Assembly: GCA_001931875.2 (NCBI GenBank)
Contig: MSJH02000779.1
Coordinates: forward strand, 1 to 64,000
Reading direction: 5' to 3'
DNA length: 64,000 nucleotides
DNA from: Byssochlamys sp. IMV 00236
Lineage: Eukaryota > Ascomycota > Eurotiomycetes > Eurotiales > Thermoascaceae
This document shows positions 33,961-47,300 of this stretch, in pieces (positions within the stretch are counted from its first letter, which is position 1; every line of letters starts with the position of its first letter). The notes under the pieces are model-generated. The model worked only from the letters and a program-made list of their open reading frames with translations, was not told the origin of the DNA and made no database searches. The position numbers and the translations under genes are program-made.

Positions 33961-36900
33961 GAATATCTATAATAATTAAAATTAATAATATTGCCTATAA
34001 TATTAAAAAGGAAGAAAATCCGCCTACTAATTTATACCCTACTTAATATTAGAGCTAAAGGATAAGAATTTATAGACTAAGAATAGGCTAAAAATTAAAA
34101 GTTAGAGCCTATCTCCCTAAAGAGCCTAATTACCCTATATATATTTAATAGAAGAGAACTAGAGGATAGGAAGATTATATACTATATCTAGATAGATATA
34201 AGAATTAAGGATTATTTTAAGAAAAATACTAAGTTCTATATTGTCTAACTAGCGCATTACCCTATTATCTTAAAATTCCCCTAGTTAAAGTGCTATAATC
34301 TGCACCTATAATTTACCGCCTATAATATTGCTTTTAATAATAATTATTATTAAAAGAATTATAATATACTCTTAAAGCCAATTAAGATATCTGCCCTATA
34401 TAATATTTTTTTAAAGACTTTACCCTAATACCTGCCCCTAAGACTTAGAGAACTAGAAGAGAGAAATATAGCCTTTATTTCTTTAGCCGTCTATTCTACC
34501 TACGCCCAAAAAAATACTTAAATATTTATAATTACCCTAAAGGACCTAGATACTGCTTTAAGGATTAAATAAGTCTAGGAAGAAGACCTTGCCCGCCTAT
34601 TATCTAAAGAGTTTAAGGATTATATTAATATCTTTTTTCCTAAGGAGGCTGAGCGCCTACTATTATATTATTTTTATAATTATAATATTAAGCTATTAAA
34701 GGGGAAGTTGCTTCCCTTTAAACCCCTATATATTATATTATAGAACAAGTTAAAGGTCTTAAAAGAATAGATTAAAGAAAACCTAAAGAAGAGATTTATC
34801 TGCTTAAGCTTATTGCCTGCTATATCTCTAATTCTGTTTATTAAGAAGCCTAATAAAGGAATATAAATCTATATAGATTATTAAGCCCTAAATATAATAA
34901 CTATTAAAGACCGATACCCTCTACCCCTAACTAAAAAGACCCTAAATAACCTAAAAAGAATAAAGTACTTTATAAAGATTAATATTATTTCTGTGTTTAA
35001 TAACCTTTATATTAAGAAAGGATAAGAATACCTAACTACCTTTTATATCTAACTCAGCCTATTTAAATTATTAGTAATATTATTTAGCTTAATAGGAGCA
35101 TTAGTAATATTTTAATAATTTATTAATAATACCCTATAAGATTACCTTAATATCTTTTATATTGTATACCTTAACAATATTTTAATATATAATATAACCT
35201 ATTCTAAATATATTTAATATATCTATACTATCTTATAGAAGCTGTATAAAATAGGCCTATATATAAAAATCCAGAAATGTAAGTTTATTATCTTTAAGAT
35301 TAAGTTCTTAAATATTATTATTAGTTAAGACTATATTAAGATAAATTTAGATAAGGTAAAAATAATTATTAAATAGATGACCCCAACCTATATAACTAAT
35401 ATATAAGCCTTTATTAAGTTTAATAACTTTTACTATTAGTTTATTTATAATTTTTCTAAAATAATTATACCGCTTATAAACTTAACTTAGAAGAGAGTTT
35501 CTTTTAATTAGATACCTGCCTATTAGTCTAGTTTTAAAGCCTTAAAAGAAGTATTTATTTAAGCCCCAATCTTAAAGCTATTTAATTGGACCCGTAAGGT
35601 TATAGTTAAAACTAACTTATTTAATTATATATTAGCTAGAGTTATATCCTAGTATAATAATAAAAGAATCCTGTATTCTATTATATTTTTTTTAAAGAAG
35701 CTCTCTGCTATAGAGTATAATTATAAGATTTATAATAAGGAATTACTAATAATTATCCGCTGCTTTAAGGAATAGTATCTTAAGCTTAAAGGCATATTGT
35801 TACTAATTAAAGTTATTATAGACTACTATAACCTAGAATACTTTATATTAATTAAGCTGCTAAACTAGTAATAGGCCTATTAATTTAAGTTCTTATCTTA
35901 ATTTAATTTCTAAATTATATACTATCCTAAAAAATAAAAAATAAAACCTAACACTCTAACTAGGAGGTCAGAGAATCTCCCTAAAAAGGGGGATAAATAA
36001 TTACAGCATTAAAGCCAGACAGTTCTAAAAAAAAGAGAATCTTAACCTATAGATTTAGAGATCTCTAAAACTAAAAGCTATTATCAGGAGTTAAATAATA
36101 AGATATATTTACTTTGCCGACCTAATAGCTTAAAAAGTTAGAAATTCTATTAAACTTATAGAAATACCTGCCTAACCTGCTTTAAAAAGCTAATCTATTT
36201 AGCCTAGAGAAGCTATTTAGTCTATCCCACCGCCTAACTAATTTATTAAGATTATTTAATCTGCTGAGGGGATAATCTAGTCTATTAAAAAAACTATTTA
36301 GCCTATTAAAAAAGTAGCCCTGCTTATTAGGTAAAACTAGTTAAGTTTCCCTATTATACTTAATAAACTAAAATGCCTGCTAGGTATTAAAGACCTATTA
36401 AATATAGCTTATTTATTTAATAACTTAATATAGTCTATCCTATAAGCCTTAGATTATAAAGCTAACTACTACCCTAAGATTATGCTAGCTAATTATTAAT
36501 AAAGAGAAAGATACTTATATTATAAAGACTGCCTATATATTCCTAATTATAATAAGCTAAGAGCCCGCCTATTATAAGAATACTATAATAAGTATATACC
36601 TAGATATTTTAGAAAATATAAGCTTTATAACTTAATTTTATAAGAGTATTATTGGCTAAATATATATTAATATATAAATTACTAGACCTAGAATTGCCAT
36701 ACCTACTACTATATTATACCCTTAAATAAAGGCTGTTAAGGAGTTTTATACTAGCTCTCTATCCCTAAATGCTCTTAGCAAGATATTTTAATAAATTTTA
36801 TTACTAGATTTATACCTTATTAAGATTATAATACTATATTAATTACTGTAGACTGACTTATAAAAATAAGGTATTTTATTCTCTGCCAGGCTATTTATAA

Positions 36901-37890
36901 TACTAAAGGAGTAGCGCAATTATATATCTGCTATATATAGAAGCTTTACAGGCTATTAAAGACTATAATATCTAACTAAGGCCCTTAATTTATTACTACT
37001 TTTTAAAAATACTTAACCTAATATCTAGATATTATAAACCTATTGTTTATTACTTATTACCCTAAAATTAATAATTAGATTAAAAAGATAAATACTATCC
37101 TAAAATAATACTTGCGCGCTTATATTAGCTATCTATAAGATAATTAGGTTAATTAACTACCTCTAGCTGAGTTTATATTAAACTTCTACTATTCTAAGAC
37201 TATTAAAGTATTACTCTTCTTTACTAATTATAAGTTCTATCTATATATAAGATTTAAGCCTATTTAGCCTATAAACTAGCCTATTACTAAAAATGCTAAA
37301 GCTTTTATTAAAAAAATATAAGATATTATAGATTATATCTATACCCAGATCTATACTATCTAAGCCTATTATAAAGAGCAGACTAATTACCGCTAAACCC
37401 CAGCCTACCGCTATTATATAGGATAGTCTATTTAATTAAATATCTAGAATATCTATACCCAGCGCCCCTAGAAGAAACTTAACTAGAAGAATCTTAGCCT
37501 ATTCTATATTATTAAAGTTATTAGCCTATATGCCTATTAGCTTAATCTACCTATCTTAATATATATTTATTCTATATTTAATATTAGCTTACTCTGCCCT
37601 ATTACTAAAGACCCTATACTTAAATAGAGATAACCTTTATTACCGCCCGTTAAAGTTAATAGCTTTAAGAAATAGATTATTAAAGATATCTTAAACTCCT
37701 AATAAGAATACTATAGGTATAAAGGCCCCTAACTATAATATACTATTAAGTAGTTAGATTATAATAACCTAATTAAAAAGCCTACGCATTATCTATAGTA
37801 TATTTAAGAGATTATTATAAATTTTTATTGCTGCTATTTAAATAAGCTAAAGCCTAAAGATAGTCTTAATAGAGCTTAACCCTAAGGAGG
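33960..37890 (+). pseudogene. Chromovirus pol with chromodomain, RIP-inactivated
   Basis: In order: protease region (about 33960-34260), reverse transcriptase (about 34750-35350), RNase H (about 35540-35850), integrase zinc finger and core (about 36540-37150), a GPY/F-like region (about 37440-37560) and a chromodomain (about 37660-37860). In RT the stretch L-P-L-T-K-K-T-L follows a D-R-Y-P motif near 34910. The catalytic Tyr-Leu-Asp-Asp box reads Tyr-Leu-Asn-Asn at 35167-35178, both aspartates lost. The integrase retains a decayed V-D-x-L-T-K-like stretch near 36845-36870. The chromodomain is recognised from its Y-x-V-K-W-like core near 37740-37765. Stops at Trp and Gln positions are common. 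Confidence 0.85.
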
Positions 37891-37897
37891 AGAGTAT

Positions 37898-38197
37898 TAT
37901 TACAGTACTAGTATAGGGGATAAGATAATTAACCTATTAGCTAATGCTTACCTAATCTAAAAAAGCGCAGACTATATTCTTCTAAATTATATAAGGAGTT
38001 ATATAACTTCGCAAAAATATCTTTAGCGCACAGCTTAATCTAAATTTAAGCTTCTTAAGCTATATCTTATTTACTGAGCCTGCCTGTAACAGCCCGTTCT
38101 AATCTAAATTAGCTAGATAAAGATTCTATAGCTAGTCCTAGTATTAACTACCTTATTCTATTCGTTCTAACCTGCTCCCCGAGCCCGCACCTTAATA
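37898..38197 (+). repeat. 3' LTR of the chromovirus
   Basis: The LTR is 300 bp, directly after the purine tract, and followed by target duplication ATTAG. Its initial TG has become TA. Confidence 0.93.
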
Positions 38198-38202
38198 ATT
38201 AG

Positions 38203-38822
38203 CGTAAATAAATAAGCTATTACTTAAAAATTATAAGCTAATTAATATCTTTAATTATAATAAAATAGCTCTATATTAGAAAAGAATATTAGATTAAAAT
38301 CTTACTATTTAAAGACTACTTAAATAAAAAAAAGAAAAAGTATATATTTCTATATTATTTTGCTGTAATATTAATAAATTAAAATATATCTTACTATTAT
38401 ATATTAGTATAGCAGCTAAATTATATACTTTTTAATATGCTAAGATTAATATAGAGAACTTCTAACTAATATAGTATTATAATAAAAAGACCTAGATAAT
38501 TATTATTCTTATTATTATAGCATTAATCTAGTAAGAAGATAAAACGAGAGATCTACTAGTAAAACCCTTAACCGCCTATAATATTTAGAAGCAGTTAAGA
38601 AATAAAGGATTCTATAAATAAAAGAATTAGAATTCTTTCCGTAAATTCTTTTTTTTACTCTCTTTAGCTTAAAGTTCTTTATTATATTGCCTTACTAGAT
38701 TAAAGCCTTAATAAGTTTAATTTAGTCTGCTCGAGCGTAATATTATTTTAAGCTTATTTTACCTATTCTATTTTATTCTCCTAAGGTTTCTCGCCTAAGT
38801 ATATATTATACTACTTATAAAA
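38203..38822. other. Pre-insertion DNA between chromovirus and copia B
   Basis: This continues the 31.5-32.15 kb sequence across the chromovirus insertion and resumes after copia B at 43823. A/T-rich and stop-riddled; it may be the middle of the putative Fot1/pogo element, but no motif confirms it. Less mutated patches are TCTGCTCGAGCG near 38730 and TTTCTCGCC near 38785. Confidence 0.4.
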
Positions 38823-38827
38823 CTTAT

Positions 38828-38964
38828 TCTTGGAGCTGACGAAGATGCTTAATTGAGGAAGCTATCTAGGGGGAAGCTGAACTGATCTATCTGGCTACTA
38901 CTCTGCTAACTAAGCTGGCTGCTAGCGCGGGCGACTACTACTGGAGCCCCTAGGGGCACTAAAA
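38828..38964 (-). repeat. 3' LTR of copia B
   Basis: The LTR is 137 bp and on the plus strand starts TCTTGGAGCTGACGAAGATG. It is the least mutated LTR of the family (it keeps GAGGAAGC, TGGCTAC and CTGGAGCC). Confidence 0.92.
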
Positions 38965-38969
38965 TACCC

Positions 38970-41900
38970 CCTTCGACTGCGCTAGCAGACAGCCTGATTG
39001 CCTAATTAGGTAATTTATTTAAACCCTTTAAACATCTAGTTTCCTTAACTTTATAAGCTCCTAAAACTCCTTAAATTTAATGCAGTTTAGCAGCTTCGTC
39101 AGGCCGTCCACTGGGTTTATTTTGCTGTTAATTTTCTATAATTTAATTATGTTATTAGCTGCTGCAGATCAAACAAAGAAATAACAATTATCTAGCTATT
39201 TAATAATTAGTTTATAACCCCTATTTTCAACTAAAATTATAGCATTCACTGCATTAATCTAAACAGGTATAGGGATCTCTAGATTTTATTTAAGACCTAG
39301 GGCATAAACCAATTTTCTTATAAATATAGCTTCTTTTACTACAAAATCTAATATGCAGAATTTGATAATTATTATTAACAGAGCTACTATTTACTACTTC
39401 TTACTAAACTAGCTAATAAATACCCTTTTATATAGGATTATAAATACTTCAATTAAAGTCTTATCGGGGTTATCTTAATAACTAATATCTATATAAACTT
39501 TAATACCTGTGTTAAGATCTGCTTCTAATTTAATACTATAGTTAGGAGCTTAGCAAATATATTATAGTAGATATTTTACTGCTTTAATATCTTTATTATT
39601 TAAATTGCTTACCTTTTACTATAAGCAGTTTATAGCTTAGGCTAGGTCTAGCTATATTTTAATTACTAACTAGCTTAACTTTCTAATAAGGGTTTAATAT
39701 TTAATTTTAATATCCTTATTAACTAATTCCTCCGAAATCTTCGGTCTATATATTAATATTATAGGGACTTAAATTCTTATCAGTTTATTATTATAAAAGC
39801 CGGAGTTAGCTAAAATAGCTAGTATATAGCTAGCTTAGCTTATAATAATTATTCCCTAATTCTAATCTCTATTAAGCTTATAATCTAAAAAGTTAGAGAG
39901 TTTGCTAAGGATCTTTATATTAAAGCGACTGCTTAAAGTTATTATAAATATATTAATATCCTCCTTTATAGATACTGCTGCAAGTATATTATTAATATAA
40001 ATAATAATATACTATTTCCTGTTTAATATAAGAATATATAAATCTTCTTCTAGTAGCAAAAATCCCATATTATAAAATTTATCTGTAAGTATTATATTCT
40101 ATAAGTTAGCAGATTCTCGCAGTCTATATAAGATATAATAAAGTAGATAGACTTAATATTTCCCTATAGTAAATCTTATTAGCTATTATATATAGATTTG
40201 CTTATTATTTAGTAGGGCGTTTAAATAAGCCGTAATAATATTATATTAAATCTAATATAACCTATATATAGTAATAAGGGTTAAGAATAGTTTAATAGCT
40301 ATCTTACTTACTACTAGGCTATAGTATTATTTATATCTAATAGTCTGCTAAAAGTTACTATAGACTACTTATTTAGCTCTATATTTTTTAAAGAAGCTAT
40401 TAGTATTAGTCTTAATATTATATATCTATTTCCCTAATAGGATTTTAATATCTTTATTATTTAGATAGAGGACTAGTAACTAGGTCTGTTTAGCTTTAAG
40501 CTTCTATATTTAACTCTCTATAGCTTATTGCTAGTTATTAGCCTATAGGGATTTAACTGCTTACTTATAGGTGCGGGAGATTTTAACTTTATAAGCTTAT
40601 ATAGGTTATAGAGCTAAAGCTGAAATATTATATTATTTACCTCCTTTAGTCTTTACAGCTTTCTTTATTTAAGCTATTTAAATATCGCGAGCTTATTTAT
40701 CTCCTAGCTAAGTAATTAGCTTTCTATCTTATATAGGTTATAATATCTTCTCTATTAATTCTCCTGCAAACTATAAGCTAATTAAATTAATATAATTAGT
40801 ATCTTTATACTCCACGGCACTAATATTATAGAAATCTTCTTATAATAGATCTAGAGATATTAAGATATCTTTAAGTAAAGCTTAGTTAATTAGCTTATTT
40901 ATTTAGGCATTTAGATTACCTATAGCTAGTTAAATAATATCTATATTCTCTTATATTTCTAATAGTTACTGTTTAGTTTATTATTTAATCTAGAATATAG
41001 GCGACAGAGTTTTAATATATTATTAGATGGTATCTTTAACTGTTTAATAGATTAGGTCGACTATTTATAGTTAATTCTTAATATACTATCTTAGAATAGG
41101 TATTTCTACTCTATTAATAGTCAGTGCTAGACCCTTTAGTATAAGATTTTTTATAATTATAAGAGTTAATAGATTATTGAGATCTTTAAAAAATATAATA
41201 TCTCTAAAGCATTTAATCTCGCCTATTTTAGGGATCTAGACCTTATAAATATAATTATTATCTCCCTTATATTTAATTAGATAACTAACTTAGGCGCGAG
41301 GTATTATTTTAAATGCTTGCTTCCTGTCTTCTTTAGGTATATAGAGATATACTTAATAGCCCTAAACTTATAGGTATTCTAAAGAGGGGTTTTTATTTAA
41401 TATATTAAAATATCTCCTCTATTTTATAACAGGAAGTTTAGTCTTATCTTTCTATAGCAGTCTATTTATAATATAAGTGGCAGTCTTAATTATAAATAGC
41501 TAGAGGTTCTCTGGGAGTCCTAAAGCTATTATTATTATATAAGCTAATAAATTAAGATATTCTCTATAGTATTCTGAAGTGCTGTTACCTTTTAAAATTT
41601 ATAGAGATATTAGTTTAATCTTTAATCCTTTAGCTTTAGCCTAAAACTTAAAGTTTAGAAATTCTCTCCCGCTATTAATTCTCTAATATTATAGGTAATT
41701 ATCTATTAATAAGATATTCTTAATCTTTTTAGCAAAGGAGATTATATATTTTAAAGCTTTATCTTTTAATTTTAGCATATAGATAAATTATATTTTTATA
41801 GTACTATCTATAATAATAAGATAATTAGTATATTCTTAAATTCTTAATAGCTTTATAGGCTAAATATCTGCATAAAAAAATTCTGCTAATTATAATATAT

Positions 41901-43675
41901 AAGGCTAAAGGTCTCTAAATACTAGTTGCTTTATCTTTACTATATAATATGCTTTATAGTAGAAATCTATATCTTTAATAAGTTAGACAGCTGCAGGGTT
42001 TAATTTGGTAATAGCTTTAAGCTTTATAATATTAATATATCCTATTCTCCTATATAGGAGCTCTAGTAATATTACTAGTGCGGTAATCTGCTTATAAAGC
42101 TTAAGCTATAGGATATCTCTATTCTTATATATATATCTAATAACCTAATTAGTATCTATATCTACTAGTCTATTATTTTAAGAGTTATGCTATATTCTAT
42201 ATAGCGTTTTATTTTAAATTGTAGAGAATAGACAGTATTTCTACTTTAGTATATATAAGATATAGATAAGAATGTTATTTATATAGCTGCTATTAAGCTT
42301 AAGGTCTAGTCTAATAATACTTTTACCTTTACTTTTACCTAGGATATTATTAGCATAGTTATATTTATATTATTACTTTTCTTTAGGGGTAAAATCTCTA
42401 TATTTAATGAACTGGGACTTATTATTATATATATTTCTATATATTCTTAAATCTGCTATTTAACCAGTTAGTAGGACAAATATTATTAAAACTATTATCC
42501 CTATAAAGCTATTAAAATCCTTTTTCTCTTTATCTTATTTCTATAGACTAGAGTTAACTTTCTTCTAATTTAGTAAAGTCTAGATACCCTTTAATAGGTG
42601 CTATTAATTAGGGACTTCTTTCTTAAGGCAGTAGTAATCTATAGAGTTATATTTAAATATATAGCAATATCCGCATTTACCTTTAAAGAATAGCTTCTTC
42701 TCTTATATCTTATAAGCGAAGTCTAGAGAATCTTTATTTAGAGATAGACCCTTTAATAGTCTGTTTAACTGCCTAGTCTCCTAGATAAGAGTCTTATTTA
42801 CAGATATAGCAGGGACTGCTTAAATACTCTTATAAGATCTAGCTTAATTAATAATTTTAAAGCTAAGTTATTAGAATTCTTCTATTATTATATTAATTAG
42901 GGGTTTAATTTATTAAGCCTATTTAATATAATAGGAGTTAGTCTAAGCTAACATTTTAAATTTAAGCTGTTTAAGCATTAGTATTACTGCACTAAAGGGT
43001 AAGAGAGTTAAGTCTATATTATTTGATTTTATTATGCGATCTCTAAATTTTATAATATATTATTTAATTATTTTATATTGGGATCTAGTTATAGTAACAG
43101 CTTACTAAAATATAAAGAGTTTGCTTAAAGCTAAGCTATAGTTAATAATCTTTTTAATTATTTTAATATACTTATCTATATAAATTAGCTTATTTAGTAT
43201 AATTCTCATAGTTTTAATTAGCTTATAATCTATCTAACTGCTAATCTAGCTCTTTACTATTAAGCTAAGCTTCCTCTATATCTTATAGACTTCAGCTTTA
43301 TCTTAGAGTATAAGTCTCTTAATAGATATATCAATTAGGTCCTTATAGTCTATAGTTTTAAGAACTTCCTTAACTAGCTAGAGCTAGTTATTAAAGTTAC
43401 TATTATTAATTAATTATTTAGCTATTATAAATATTTTATTCTATATAGTCTTCGGCAGCTTTAATCTTTAATAAGTTATAACTACTGGAGCTGTTAGAGG
43501 AGTTAATGCTAGAGATAAGGTTATTATTTTAAAAGATTAGTCTGTTTAGGGGTAAAGATCTATTAGTTCAATTCCTTATTATAGGTGTTGTTTTAATTAA
43601 AGCTTTTTATTAAATTAAAGCTTTAAGATATTTAGCTTATCTATTTGAAATAGTAATAAGGCTAAGCTAGGTTTA
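38970..43675 (-). pseudogene. Copia B gag-pol, RIP-inactivated
   Basis: Reading leftward: gag (about 43600-42400) with a zinc knuckle at about 42629-42676, where two cysteine codons survive (plus-strand GCA at 42673-42675 and 42664-42666) and the His and third Cys positions read Tyr; integrase (about 42140-41400); a linker; reverse transcriptase (about 40750-39650), whose Tyr-x-Asp-Asp box reads Tyr-Ile-Asn-Asn (Asn codons 39988-39993); RNase H (about 39550-39050). It aligns throughout with copia A and lacks the Helitron and TRIM. Stops make it non-coding, though short frames survive because RIP is moderate. Confidence 0.87.
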
Positions 43676-43680
43676 TAACC

Positions 43681-43817
43681 TCTTAGAGCTAATAAAAATG
43701 CTTAATTAAGGAAGCTATCTAGGGGGAAGCTAAACTGATCTATCTAGCTACTACTCTGCTGACTAAGCTAGCTGCTAGCGCGGGCGACTACTACTAGAGC
43801 CCCTAGGGGCACCAAAA
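43681..43817 (-). repeat. 5' LTR of copia B
   Basis: The LTR is 137 bp, homologous to 38828-38964, and followed on the plus strand by CTTAT. Confidence 0.92.
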
Positions 43818-43822
43818 CTTAT

Positions 43823-44099
43823 CTACTATAAAATACTAGACTTTAAACTAAGTCTTTACTATAGTAAAGCCTATTAATAAATTTAATTACTCTTAGAGTA
43901 ATTCTAAAAATCATAGTAAGTAGCTTAATTAAGAATTAAAGAAAGGAACTAATAATTATTATATCTCGTTTTACTAAAATAATAAGCTAATTAAGCTTTT
44001 ATAGGATAAGTTCTAGAAGATCTTTAAAGAAAACTCTATTAAAATCTAGGATATATAATATTATACTACTATTACTCTCTTAAAGAAAATTAATAATTT
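43823..44099. other. Short pre-insertion spacer before copia C
   Basis: About 280 bp of A/T-rich DNA continue the sequence left of copia B. No gene is recognisable. Confidence 0.5.
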
Positions 44100-44393
44100 T
44101 ATTATAATATAGTAGTTAGGACTAGTAGTTTATAAAGAGAATATATAAAGAATTCTCTTATAAGAAAGTCTAGAATAATTATATATATAGTTATAGGGAA
44201 TAATTAGCCTAGTAAGAGAGTTTTTATACTAAGTATATTAGCTTAGAAGAAGAACTTAACTAATTTAATATAACTAACTGATTATATTATAAGAATATAT
44301 TAGTATTAGTTTTACTCTTTATATTCTGTCTTTATCTTAAGTTATACCTTCTTTTAAAGCTAGTACTAGTTATTTTATCTATTCTTTTTAATT
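44100..44393 (+). repeat. 5' LTR of copia C
   Basis: The LTR is 294 bp. Its first 180 bp align with 49542-49721. Its start (TAGTAGTTAGGACTAG) and end (CTATTCTTTTTAATT) align with the copia F LTR read in sense. Confidence 0.82.
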
Positions 44394-44399
44394 AGTTAT

Positions 44400-47300
44400 A
44401 AGCCCGGGTTAATAAAAACCTAAGAAAATAAATACTTAAGTAGTATAAAACTTTTTATTAAAATTATAAGATTTAAAACAGTAGCTATTAAATATTTTAT
44501 AAGAAAGGTATTATAATAAGATTACTTTAATACCTATTATTAAATCTAATAAATATTAGAACTTATTAATAGTTAAAGAATTAATTAAATTACTCTTTAT
44601 ATAACTAGAAGATTTAACTAAATTATTTTATATATAAATAAAAATATCCTTTATCGATAATTCTAATAACTAAAAAGAGAGACTAGTTCTTACCCTTTCT
44701 AGAGAAAATTATAAAAAATAGTTTATCTATATAAAGAAATAGCTTATTAGTAAAGACTATTAAGATATTATTAAATATATTAATAATAAGATAGTAACTA
44801 GTTATAGAAGAAAAATAATATAATAGTATAATATTAAATTATAAGATATTTATCTAAGAATAATTAAAATAAATATATTAAAGATATTACTATTAAAGTA
44901 TTATAGAATTATCTTAAAGAATAATATAAAGAATCTAGCCTATTTAATAATGCTAACTTATTTAATTACTTATTAATTTTAAAATAATACTTAAATAAAC
45001 TATTATTAATATATAAAGGTAATTATAATAAATAAAAAAGAAAGTAATAGCCTATAATAGTATTATATCTTCTTTAGCTAAACTTAAAGCTAAGATCTAA
45101 TACTTATTTTTTAGTTTATTTAATAAATATATTACTATTAAAATAGCAATTAATACTTAAAAATATCTAATATTTTAACTATTTTTAAGGAGGTAGAAGT
45201 TAAATTCTAAATTTCCTTATTAAGTATATTTTATATAAAGAAGTAAGAACTTATTAAATATTATACATATAAGAAAAACTACTTTATTAAAAACTGCCTA
45301 TAATTACTTATAGCTTAATAAGCTACTTAAAATACTTAAAGATAAAAAAAAATCTTTAAAGCGCTTATCTTTACCTATAGATTAAAAACTAATAAAAATA
45401 ATAATTAAGCTATTCTAAAAAATATAATTTTTAAAAAAGAAAAGATCTTAGAGAAGAAAATAAAAGGCCTATAAAGTAGAGGAAACCTCTAATATTAAGT
45501 TATTATATTTAAAGCCTAATTTAATTATTTTAAATAATTAAGTCTCTTATAAGATTACCTATTTATTAAAAAATATAATAAAAATTTACTCTAATAGTAT
45601 ATTAATAATAATACTAGTTTATTTATAATTAATAAGATTTATTACTTTAAAGAACTATTAATAAAGATTAAGAAAAGATATATTTAAATAAAAGGAGAAA
45701 TCTTATATATAAAATATATAAATACTACTATATTAAATAGATAGAATAAAAAAATTATATATTTAAAGAATATATTATATATTTAAAGCTTAAAATAAAT
45801 CTATTATTAACTAAGAAACTCTACTAGTAATTTAACTTATATAATTATTTTAATACTAGTTTAATATCTATATTAAATAGATTTAATAATATTATAATTT
45901 AAGGTATATTTAAATATAGTTTATATTATAAAAAAGTCTTTTTAGATTTAATACTAAAGCTATATACTGCTATATATAGCTAGTTTATATATAAAAAAGA
46001 TTAAGCCTATTATACTATAATTACTTCCTAAAATAATTTTAAAAAAGTTTTCCTTAAGATTATTAATAATAATTATAAGTTAAGATATTTTAATAAACTC
46101 TTTTATAAAGAAACTATAAGAGATTAAATTTAAGAGAAGTATTAGCTTTAATATAAGCAGATTAATTATCTTAAGCTTAAAAGTTAAAAGCTTATATAAA
46201 ATAATAATATTAAAGAAACTAATTAAGATTATTAGTAATCATTAATATATAACTTATATTATAGCTAATATTAAGAATAAGAGAAGTATAATAAATAAGC
46301 AGAAAAAAAGTATCTTAGAACTAATTTATATAGATATATATAATTAGATACTAGAGTTAAAAGATAAATATATTTACTTCTTAACTATTATAGCTACTTA
46401 TAGAAAATATAAATATTTCTTATAAAAACTAAATTTAATACTAGCCTTATTTTAAATAAATAAAAAAGAGAGATTAAAACTATTATAGATTTTAAAATAT
46501 TTAGTATTTAATTAAATAATATATTAGAACTTAAGAATATTTTTAAGATATAGAGAAAGGATTTTAATATCTATTATAAACTAATAGTTTTATATATATT
46601 AACTTAAAATAAAATAGTTAAAGGAGTATATTAAATTATTAAGAGAGAAACCTATATTATATTTAAAAATCTTAATCTTTTAATTAAGCTATAGATAGAA
46701 GTTGCTTAAACTAATATATATATTAAAAATAAAGTATTAAATAGACTAATAATTAATAGAGTATAGATAATTCTTAAGATAATATTTATTAAGGTAAAAC
46801 TATTTATTAATTAGGTAAGAATATAAAAATACTAGATATTATTATATATAAACTCTAATTTATTATTACTAAGAATATAAAGAGATAAATTGATAAATAG
46901 TAAATACTTATATATTGTTATTAAATATATTAAAGATATAAATAGTATAAAATTTAAGCATTTAATATAAGAAAGATTATTAAAACCTATTAAGCTAAGT
47001 TCTTTAAAAATAAATAAGGAGATATTAATCTTTATATTCTATAAAGAATTATACTAAATATAGCTTTAATAAAGAATTTAAGAGAGTAATTAATTATATA
47101 AACTAATATATTATTAGCTTAATAATTCAATTAGCTAAAATTTTATAAGTTTAAATCTATAAAATTATTTAATAAATTAAAACTATAAGATATTAATATT
47201 AATAATTAAGCACTAAATAATAGAAAGCGGAAATTTTATATACTTATTTTTTTTAAACTCTCTTAAGATTAAAAGGTAAAAGCTATAAAAAGCTTCTTTA

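Larger units (their letters stand above)
32157..38197 (+). mobile_element. Ty3/gypsy chromovirus, nearly complete
   Basis: This 6.0-kb element has two 300-bp LTRs (32157-32456 and 37898-38197) and the perfect target duplication ATTAG (32152-32156 and 38198-38202). The LTR starts TGTTACAGTGCC (TATTACAGTACT in the 3' copy) and ends CACCTTAATA (ancestrally ...AACA). The polypurine tract AAGGAGGAGAG lies just before the 3' LTR. The interior carries gag, protease, RT, RNase H, integrase and a C-terminal chromodomain, the order of chromoviruses, whose chromodomain targets integration to heterochromatin. All are inactivated by stops, though the G/C patches show milder RIP than in its neighbours. Confidence 0.93.
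38828..43817 (-). mobile_element. Ty1/copia retrotransposon B, uninterrupted copy
   Basis: This 4990-bp minus-strand element has 137-bp LTRs (38828-38964 and 43681-43817) and target duplication CTTAT on the plus strand (38823-38827 and 43818-43822; ATAAG in element sense). It is the same family as copia A and is the best length reference for it. The sense 5' LTR starts TTTTGGTGCCCCTAGGGG and the sense 3' LTR ends AGCTCCAAGA, so the termini are not TG...CA. The sense strand has GGTTATAAACC directly after the 5' LTR and a purine tract (GAAGGGGG) before the 3' LTR. Confidence 0.93.
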
